Positions 1 through 5,470 of a stretch of DNA of 5,470 nucleotides are shown here, piece by piece. Location of the stretch: positions 1-5,470 of the forward strand of contig JAQWAN010000153.1 of NCBI GenBank assembly GCA_028707655.1, written 5' to 3'. Position numbers and translations under genes: made by a program. Each line of letters begins with the position of its first letter. Position 1 is the first letter of the stretch. The DNA comes from Bacteroidaceae bacterium. Its GTDB lineage: Bacteria > Bacteroidota > Bacteroidia > Bacteroidales > Bacteroidaceae. Under the pieces are notes generated by a model. It searched no databases and was not told the origin of the DNA. It saw only the letters and a list, made by a program, of their open reading frames with translations.

Positions 1-1424
1 TAGATAAAGTTGTGCGCATAGGTAAAAATCTTTGCTAATTCAGCAATTTGATTATTGAGTTGTAAGAGTTCCGTCATTTTCTCTGGAATTTCATTTAAGG
101 CCTTAACCACCGCAATAAATTCCGTTTCGTTGATGGTTTCCTTTGCTCTAGCCAATGTTAGTGCCATCATGGTAAGAACCGTTACTTGCCCTGTAAAAGC
201 TTTAGTAGAGGCAACACCAATTTCTGGCCCTACATGTATATAAGACCCAGTGTCTGTTGCTCTAGAGATAGAGGAGCCCACTGCATTACAGATGCCATAA
301 ACAAAGGCTCCCTTTTCCCTCGCTAGCTGTACTGCTGCAAGTGTATCAGCTGTCTCTCCCGATTGCGATATAGCAATAATCACATCTTCTTTATCAATGA
401 CAGGATTGGCGTACCTAAATTCGGATGCATAGGCCACTTCTGTTGGTATTCTGCAATAGCTTTCCAATAGATGTTTACCTATTAACCCTGCGTGCCACGA
501 AGTACCACAAGCAATAATGATAAATCGTTTTGCTTTTAGTAGTTTCTCTTTATAGTCAATAATGGCAGAAAGGACCACATTTGTTCCCTCTATATTGACC
601 CGCCCTCGCATACAATCGCGAACACACTGCGGTTGTTCAAAGATCTCTTTGAGCATAAAATGTGGGTACCCCTCCTTTTCTAATTGTCCTAGTTTAAGTG
701 CAACTTTGGTGATCTCTAATTTGCATTCAACGTTATGGAGGTTAACCACCTTGAGTTGCTCTCCTCTTCTGATAAGTGCAATCTCTTCATCCTCTAGATA
801 AACCACTTGGTCTGTATATTCTACAATAGGCGTGGCATCCGATGCCAAGAAATACTCCTCTTTGCCAATACCAATAACCAAAGGACTGCTTTTTCTAGCT
901 GCCACTATTTCATTGGGACTGTTTTTCTGTAACACCGCAATTGCATATGCACCAATCACCTCTCCTAAAGCAAGTTGTACCGCTGAGAGAAGGTCCAAAT
1001 GGTTTGTGGACTGAATATATTCAATTAGTTGAATAAGTACCTCGGTGTCTGTCTCACTCTTAAAGGTATATCCTTTTGCTTGCAACTTATTTTTAAGTGC
1101 TGCATAATTTTCTATAATTCCATTGTGCACCAATGCTAGCGATTCTGTAGAGGAGTAGTGTGGATGTGCATTCGCCTGACAAGGTTCTCCATGTGTGGCC
1201 CATCTAGTATGTGCAATACCAATTGTTCCAGATACATCCTTGCCTGCTACATTCATTTCCAGGTCGGCTACCTTTCCTTTTTCTTTGTATACATTTAGTT
1301 GATTTGTTTTACTGATAGTAGCCACGCCAGCACTGTCGTACCCTCTATATTCTAGTCGCTTCAGTCCTTTAATGAGAACCGGATATGCCTCCCGGTTCCC
1401 AATATACCCAATAATTCCACACAT
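1..1424 (-). CDS. glmS: Glutamine--fructose-6-phosphate aminotransferase (isomerizing), C-terminus cut by window edge
   Basis: The enzyme converts fructose-6-phosphate and glutamine into glucosamine-6-phosphate and glutamate in the cytoplasm, the first committed step towards UDP-GlcNAc for peptidoglycan and lipopolysaccharide. The protein opens MCGIIGYIG; Cys2 becomes the N-terminal nucleophile of the class II glutamine amidotransferase domain once Met is removed. Glutaminase motifs follow: EYRGYDSAG, HTRWATHGEP (residues 72-81), AHPH, VHNGIIENY and SETDTE. The sugar-phosphate isomerase (SIS) part shows CGTS (306-309), SQSGETADT (from 353) and STKAFTGQ. In all 474 codons are visible; the family is about 610 residues, so most of the second SIS domain and the C-terminal tail lie beyond position 1. 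The ATG at 1422-1424 is fixed by the need for Cys at position 2. No Shine-Dalgarno sequence is visible, as is usual in Bacteroidetes. The gene lies 157 bases downstream of glnA on the same strand and has its own likely promoter. No frameshift or stop was seen. Identification is firm. Confidence 0.97.
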   Translation of the reverse strand, partial: MCGIIGYIGNREAYPVLIKGLKRLEYRGYDSAGVATISKTNQLNVYKEKGKVADLEMNVAGKDVSGTIGIAHTRWATHGEPCQANAHPHYSSTESLALVHNGIIENYAALKNKLQAKGYTFKSETDTEVLIQLIEYIQSTNHLDLLSAVQLALGEVIGAYAIAVLQKNSPNEIVAARKSSPLVIGIGKEEYFLASDATPIVEYTDQVVYLEDEEIALIRRGEQLKVVNLHNVECKLEITKVALKLGQLEKEGYPHFMLKEIFEQPQCVRDCMRGRVNIEGTNVVLSAIIDYKEKLLKAKRFIIIACGTSWHAGLIGKHLLESYCRIPTEVAYASEFRYANPVIDKEDVIIAISQSGETADTLAAVQLAREKGAFVYGICNAVGSSISRATDTGSYIHVGPEIGVASTKAFTGQVTVLTMMALTLARAKETINETEFIAVVKALNEIPEKMTELLQLNNQIAELAKIFTYAHNFI

Positions 1425-1468
1425 AAATTCAATAAGTTTAGTAAGTAATTGTTTAGTTTTGTTTCACA

Positions 1469-1498
1469 CAAAATTACTCCAAAAATCATTAACTGCAA
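1469..1498 (-). promoter_or_regulatory. Likely glmS promoter, Bacteroidetes primary-sigma type
   Basis: On the minus strand TTG (1498-1496) is followed after exactly 19 bases by TAATTTTG (1476-1469). This matches the Bacteroidetes consensus of a -33 TTG/TTTG and a -7 TAnnTTTG with usual spacing. Transcription would begin a few bases past 1469, giving a leader of roughly 40 bases before the glmS ATG at 1424. The leader is too short for a glmS ribozyme or other riboswitch. The call rests on consensus match and position only. Confidence 0.65.
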
Positions 1499-1518
1499 GT
1501 GAATGGAAGTATTATATC

Positions 1519-1542
1519 AAAAAAATGTAACATAAAGTTACA
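1519..1542 (-). terminator. Probable intrinsic terminator of glnA
   Basis: Read on the minus strand, TGTAAC (1542-1537) and GTTACA (1531-1526) form a perfect 6-bp stem around a 5-base loop, followed at once by seven T (1525-1519). It starts 39 bases after the glnA stop codon and lies before the proposed glmS promoter, the right place to end the glnA transcript. The stem has only two G-C pairs, so it may be weak and allow some read-through into glmS. Confidence 0.55.
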
Positions 1543-1581
1543 AATATAGAATGTATGCAAGCTTATTGTTAGATGCTTTAC

Positions 1582-3084
1582 CTATCCACAATGGAAAAAT
1601 TTAGTGAGAAGAGCTTGCATCTCCGCTGTGTGTTCCTTCGTGTTTTCCCGGAGTGTAGCATCGTTATAGGAGCGAAGTTTTAGTAGAATGCCATCTATCA
1701 TCGACTTGCTAAAGACATTCTTTTTTTCAAAGATGCCACGTTGTTGTTCTAAACAGTCGGCTGATGCCGCACAGCTATTGGGCAACTGTTTTAGGTGTTG
1801 CAATTTATCTTGGTTTTCTTCTTGGTGTATATTCACATTCACGTAGCACTTTTCGGCAATAGCTAAAGCATCTTTGTGCATTATGCCATAGCGACAAGCC
1901 ACAGCCAATCCTGCCATTAATTGGTAGATATCGGCCGATCCATCTGGCGAACGCATCTCCACGGTTTGTTTCTGTGTGGTATCAAAAGAACTATTTTCCT
2001 CTAAAGGATTGGCTAGTTGGCACATATCTGTTTTTGAGGACCATCCTAGAGGTACACGTACTAAGACCGAACGATTTCTATCCCCCCAGCAGATATTAGT
2101 AGGTGCCTCTTGATGCGGTACTAAGCGGAAATAAGAGGTCGGGTTAGTGTTGCCAAAAGCTGTAATAGAGGGAGCGAGTAACATCATCCCAGCAATTGCT
2201 TTGCGTGCCGTTTCCGATAACACCCCGTTGTGTAGCATCTGATTTTTACCCGCCTTGCACATCTGCATATGAATATGTAGTCCAGACCCCGCTTTGCCAC
2301 TTATTATTTTAGGAGCAAAAGTGATGTCATACCCATATTTGTAGGCTAAGTTACGAATGACCCATTTTGCAAGCAGAAGCTCATCTGCAGCTTGTTCTGC
2401 CGCAATGGGCAAAAATTCTATTTCGTTTTGCTCGTAGCTCTTTCCCTCCAAAGTAAAATTACCCACTTCCGAATGCCCATATTTAATCTGCCCACCTGTT
2501 TGTGCTATGGCATACATACACTCTTTGCGAAAGGCATTAAATTTAGCATAAGGAGCCGACTCATGATACCCCTTTTGGTCGGTAGCCGGAAAGAGAGGAT
2601 CGGTTGGAGCAATAACATAATATTCTAGTTCACCCATGGCATAAAAGTCCATGCCTGTTTCCTCTTTAAAGGCAGTACAAGCTTTGTGCAAGGTGTTTTC
2701 TGGCGAACTCTCTAGTGGCTGTCCATCTTTATTAAAGAAAGAGCATAACAGGGTTAGTGTAGGTATCTCTGCTAGAGGGTCTACAAAAGCCGTTCGAAAG
2801 CGAGGTATAACATATAGATCGCTACTCCCCGCTTCAACAAAGGGGAATAAGCTGGAGCCATCTACCCGTTCGCCACAGGTTAGTATGGTCTTTAAATACG
2901 CCTCACTATTAATTACGAAATTCAAGGTCTTTAGTCGTCCATCGCCCGCTGGATACATAAAATTGACCATACGGATATTCGTAGAATAAATAAAATCTAC
3001 CAAGTCTGCTTGCGTAAATTCAGCGGCTGGTTTTTGAAGAAAATCCACCAATTGGTTGGGGCACATTGCTAGTGTTTGGTTCAT
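1582..3084 (-). CDS. glnA: Glutamine synthetase, GSI-like, about 500 residues
   Basis: The enzyme joins ammonia to glutamate using ATP, giving glutamine in the cytoplasm, the main ammonia-assimilation step. The N-terminal beta-grasp part is followed by the catalytic domain. Positions count from the chosen Met: GELEYY (151-156, metal-binding Glu region), HSEVG (204-208), QNEIEF (219-224), GSGLHIHM (from 266, nucleotide/metal His), RLVPHQEAPTN (320-330), RNRS (336-339, substrate Arg) and VEMRSPDGSAD (375-385). The length of 500 fits the GSI size class and is far below GSIII (about 700). The C-terminal region around QLPNSCAASAD has no obvious NLYDLP-type adenylylation tyrosine, so control by adenylylation looks unlikely. 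The start is the ATG at 3082-3084. A TTG 60 bases further upstream (3144) keeps the frame open, but the extra 20 residues (MLYLFDFCIN...) resemble translated AT-rich leader. The stop is TAG at 1582. glmS lies downstream and the divergent RND pump upstream. The family call is firm; the subclass is inferred. Confidence 0.95.
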   Translation of the reverse strand: MNQTLAMCPNQLVDFLQKPAAEFTQADLVDFIYSTNIRMVNFMYPAGDGRLKTLNFVINSEAYLKTILTCGERVDGSSLFPFVEAGSSDLYVIPRFRTAFVDPLAEIPTLTLLCSFFNKDGQPLESSPENTLHKACTAFKEETGMDFYAMGELEYYVIAPTDPLFPATDQKGYHESAPYAKFNAFRKECMYAIAQTGGQIKYGHSEVGNFTLEGKSYEQNEIEFLPIAAEQAADELLLAKWVIRNLAYKYGYDITFAPKIISGKAGSGLHIHMQMCKAGKNQMLHNGVLSETARKAIAGMMLLAPSITAFGNTNPTSYFRLVPHQEAPTNICWGDRNRSVLVRVPLGWSSKTDMCQLANPLEENSSFDTTQKQTVEMRSPDGSADIYQLMAGLAVACRYGIMHKDALAIAEKCYVNVNIHQEENQDKLQHLKQLPNSCAASADCLEQQRGIFEKKNVFSKSMIDGILLKLRSYNDATLRENTKEHTAEMQALLTKFFHCG

Positions 3085-3399
3085 AGTAGTATACTTGTGT
3101 GTGTTTACTTGTAGGTTAATACAAAAATCGAATAAATATAGCAAAAAGTTAGTGTCTGTTGCTTTTTTATCTCTATTTTTTGTTCTGCATGCTTTTTTTT
3201 AGGGGATATTTCCTTCTTTTCCTATCATTACTCTTTTGCTTTAAAAAAATGGAATCTATTTTAGGTTGTCAACTAATGTATGTAGATTGAAAAAAAACAG
3301 AAATGAAAAACGAATCTAGTAATGTTGTGAAAATATAAATGTACATTTGATATTCACGTATGGAAAATGCGTTGTTACATGCTATAATAAGTAAGATAT
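3085..3399. other. Divergent intergenic region between glnA and the RND pump gene
   Basis: These 315 bases hold no supportable gene. The sequence is AT-rich with several T or A runs (for example around 3175-3181, 3193-3200 and 3289-3297). It must carry the promoters for glnA (leftward) and the efflux gene (rightward). For the pump gene one -7-like box is seen at 3342-3349. For glnA I found no TAnnTTTG box at normal spacing from a TTG; TATATTTA (3140-3133) is the nearest match and has no partner. A GCATGC palindrome lies at 3187-3192, but no longer inverted repeat that would suggest an operator or riboswitch was found. Confidence 0.6.
3325..3349 (+). promoter_or_regulatory. Possible promoter of the RND efflux gene
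   Basis: TACATTTG at 3342-3349 is an exact match to the Bacteroidetes -7 box TAnnTTTG. It would give a leader of about 45 bases before the ATG at 3400. The nearest upstream TTG is at 3325-3327, only 14 bases away where about 19 is normal, so the -33 element is poor. The gene may depend on an activator, or this may be a chance match. Confidence 0.3.
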
Positions 3400-5470
3400 A
3401 TGGTACTAAATAGAATAATACGTTTTTTTCTGGAGAATAGACTCGTCACCTTTTTGGTTTTTGCAGCGCTATTAGTAGGGGGACTCTCCACCGCTCCATT
3501 TAATTGGCATGGCGGTTGGATTCCTCGTCATCCCGTTGCAGTGGATGCTATTCCCGATTTAGGCGATAATCAACAGATTGTTGCCACGGAATGGATGGGC
3601 CGCTCTCCTAAGGATATTCAAGACCAAATCACCTATCCTTTAACCACTAATCTATTGGGCATACCAGGTGTAAAAACCATTCGTAGTACATCGATGTTTG
3701 GTATGTCGTTCATCTATATCATCTTTAAGGAAGATGTGGAGTTTTATTGGAGTAGGTCGCGTATTCTTGAAAAATTAAACGCCCTTCCAGCAGGTACGTT
3801 GCCCACTGGTGTACAACCTACATTAGGGCCAGATGCCACAGCACTGGGGCAGATTTATTGGTATACGTTAGAGGGTAGAGATATTAAAACGCGAAAACCA
3901 ACTGGTGGTTGGGGGCCAGGGGAGCTACGTACACTTCAAGATTTTGAGGTAAAGTACTCGCTCTCTGCGGTAGATGGTGTTGCCGAGGTAGCATCTATTG
4001 GTGGTTTTGTAAAAGAATACCAGATAGAGGTCAATCCCAAAGCACTTCGTTCCTATGCCATTACCCTGGCCGATGTGATGAAAGCGGTTAAAAACAGCAA
4101 CCTAGATATTGGTGCAGAAACAATGGAAGTCAACAAAGTGGAGTATTTAATCCGCAGCTTGGGCTACATTAAAAATCGGTCGGACCTAGAAGAAACAGTC
4201 ATTACCGTGCATAATGGTACGCCCATATGTATAAAAGATGTGGCGCATGTAACCTTTGGACCTGCTACCCGTCGGGGAGGATTAGACAAAGAGGGGGTAG
4301 AAGCAGTGGGCGGTGTTGTAGTGGCGCGTTACGGATCTAATCCATTAGAGGTTATCCATAATGTAAAAAAGAGAATAAGCGAATTAGAAGCTGGATTACC
4401 TCAAAAGACACTCGCTGATGGTACTGTTTCTAAAGTCACGATTGTTCCCTTTTACGATCGTACCACCTTGATTAAGGAGACCGTTTCCACATTAGAGACC
4501 TCCCTTTCTCACGAGATTCTTATCTGTATCCTTGTTATTATCGTCTTGGTCTTTAATCTTCGTGCTTCTGTCATCATCTCCAGCTTATTGCCGATTGCTG
4601 TTTTATCCACCTTCATCTTAATGAAGATAACGGGGATAAGTGCTAATATAGTGGCACTCTCGGGAATAGCCATTGCCATAGGTGTGATGGTAGATGTAGG
4701 GGTTGTTTTTGTAGAAAACATAATTCGGCATATGGAGATGCCAGAAAACAGAGCGATTACAAAGGGCAAAGCATTTATCCATTTAATCTATACTGCTATG
4801 GCAGAGGTGAGTGGTGCCGTAGGTACTGCCATGATAACCACAATTGTGAGTTTCATACCCGTGTTTACCATGGAGGCACAAGAGGGCAGACTTTTTGGTC
4901 CATTAGCATACACCAAGACCTATGCGTTAGGTTTTGCTTTTATCTTGGGTATTATTTTGTTGCCTACATTGGCCTATTTTGTTTTTTCTATCCGGTTGAC
5001 CTCCAAAAAAATACGAGTAGCAGGCAACTATCTACTACTCATAACCGGCCTCTTTCTTGCCATTTATTGGAGCAGTTGGTTGGCACTCAGCTTAACCCTT
5101 ATTGCTGCCAATAATCTATGGACCCATTTGTTAGGTGTTAAAAAGTTAACCAACTATGTGAACATCTTTATCACCCTATTTGTAGCCATTCGCTATCTTT
5201 CCAATGAATGGTTACCCCTAGGTCCGCAGCAGGGTGGCTTTTTAAATTTCTCTTTTGTACTGATTGTAGTTGTACTCATTCTGTTTATCCTAGCCATGCT
5301 CGTTGTGTACTATGAACCTATTTTACGCTGGGCTTTAGGGCATAGAAAAGTATTCCTGCTCGTTCCTCTATTTACAGTAGCTTTGGGACTAACCATCTGG
5401 TTTGGCTATAACCGGTCGTTTGGGTGGATTGCCACTGGATTGCAAAAAGCAGGATGGACCGAATTTAGAA
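3400..5470 (+). CDS. Heavy-metal efflux RND pump, CusA/CzcA family, C-terminus cut by window edge
   Basis: This is the inner-membrane proton/metal antiporter of a tripartite efflux system, normally working with a periplasmic adaptor and an outer-membrane channel. The first 690 codons are visible; family members have about 1,040 residues or more. TM1 is at about 14-30, followed by the periplasmic porter part with DAIPDLGDNQ, ITYPLTT, LRTLQDF (176-182) and VAEVASIGGFVKEY (194-207). TM2-TM6 (about 370-530) include GIAIAIGVMVDVGVVFVEN, where Asp432 matches the proton-relay Asp405 of E. coli CusA, and QEGRLFGPLAYTKTYA (494-509). After TM6 comes a hydrophobic block (about 534-636) absent from E. 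coli CusA, then YYEPILRW leading to TM7 (about 651-668). The ATG at 3400 is preceded by an in-frame TAA at 3388, and the MVLNRIIRF start fits the family. No adaptor gene lies upstream; partners may be downstream. The metal-binding periplasmic loop is outside the window, so the metal (Cu/Ag or Zn/Co/Ni) cannot be named and I give no symbol. Confidence 0.93.
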   Translation, partial: MVLNRIIRFFLENRLVTFLVFAALLVGGLSTAPFNWHGGWIPRHPVAVDAIPDLGDNQQIVATEWMGRSPKDIQDQITYPLTTNLLGIPGVKTIRSTSMFGMSFIYIIFKEDVEFYWSRSRILEKLNALPAGTLPTGVQPTLGPDATALGQIYWYTLEGRDIKTRKPTGGWGPGELRTLQDFEVKYSLSAVDGVAEVASIGGFVKEYQIEVNPKALRSYAITLADVMKAVKNSNLDIGAETMEVNKVEYLIRSLGYIKNRSDLEETVITVHNGTPICIKDVAHVTFGPATRRGGLDKEGVEAVGGVVVARYGSNPLEVIHNVKKRISELEAGLPQKTLADGTVSKVTIVPFYDRTTLIKETVSTLETSLSHEILICILVIIVLVFNLRASVIISSLLPIAVLSTFILMKITGISANIVALSGIAIAIGVMVDVGVVFVENIIRHMEMPENRAITKGKAFIHLIYTAMAEVSGAVGTAMITTIVSFIPVFTMEAQEGRLFGPLAYTKTYALGFAFILGIILLPTLAYFVFSIRLTSKKIRVAGNYLLLITGLFLAIYWSSWLALSLTLIAANNLWTHLLGVKKLTNYVNIFITLFVAIRYLSNEWLPLGPQQGGFLNFSFVLIVVVLILFILAMLVVYYEPILRWALGHRKVFLLVPLFTVALGLTIWFGYNRSFGWIATGLQKAGWTEFR

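Noticed and set aside
1425..1581. glmS ribozyme or other riboswitch upstream of glmS
   Set aside because: The glmS ribozyme is known mainly from Firmicutes and needs well over 100 structured bases; the leader here is about 40 bases, AT-rich and largely unstructured.
2392..2989. Open frames on the plus strand inside glnA, and similar ones inside glmS and on the minus strand inside the pump gene
   Set aside because: They overlap strongly recognised genes on the opposite strand, have low-complexity translations and show no known motif; they are shadow frames.
3085..3144. N-terminal extension of glnA from a TTG at 3144 (20 extra residues)
   Set aside because: The start would be TTG, the added residues do not resemble the family N-terminus, and the ATG at 3084 begins a typical GlnA N-terminus.
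3303..3338. 11-residue ORF (MKNESSNVVKI) upstream of the efflux gene, a possible leader peptide
   Set aside because: Too short, no ribosome binding site or attenuator hairpin, and the proposed -7 box lies just downstream of it.
3383..3388. TATAAT box before the efflux gene
   Set aside because: It is only 11 bases before the ATG and has no -35 at correct spacing (TTGATA is about 30 bases away); the enteric-type consensus is also not the main one in Bacteroidetes.

Overview
The window looks like ordinary chromosome from a member of the Bacteroidetes (Bacteroidota). Three things suggest this. The coding style is moderately AT-rich. The gene starts lack clear Shine-Dalgarno sequences. At least one promoter fits the Bacteroidetes primary-sigma pattern (TTG, 19 bases, TAnnTTTG). 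The genus cannot be told from this sequence.

Layout: the left part (1-3084) holds two minus-strand genes in tandem. glnA, a roughly 500-residue glutamine synthetase, lies at 1582-3084. It is followed by glmS, glutamine--fructose-6-phosphate aminotransferase, which starts at 1424 and runs off the left edge after 474 codons. The 157-base gap between them holds a small hairpin with a run of seven T, a likely terminator for glnA, and then a good promoter for glmS. The two genes therefore look separately transcribed despite sharing a strand. The right part (3400-5470) holds the first 690 codons of a plus-strand heavy-metal efflux RND pump (CusA/CzcA family) that runs off the right edge. A non-coding AT-rich gap of about 315 bases separates glnA from this divergent gene.

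Function: GlnA makes glutamine from glutamate, ammonia and ATP. GlmS spends glutamine to make glucosamine-6-phosphate, the entry point to peptidoglycan and lipopolysaccharide amino sugars. The two neighbours are thus metabolically linked. The RND pump is unrelated to them and would export metal ions across the envelope with partner proteins not seen here.

I found no mobile element, CRISPR array, RNA gene or clearly new system. The most interesting feature is in the RND pump: an extra hydrophobic block of about 80-100 residues after the sixth transmembrane helix, and loss of most of the membrane methionines used by the copper/silver pump CusA.
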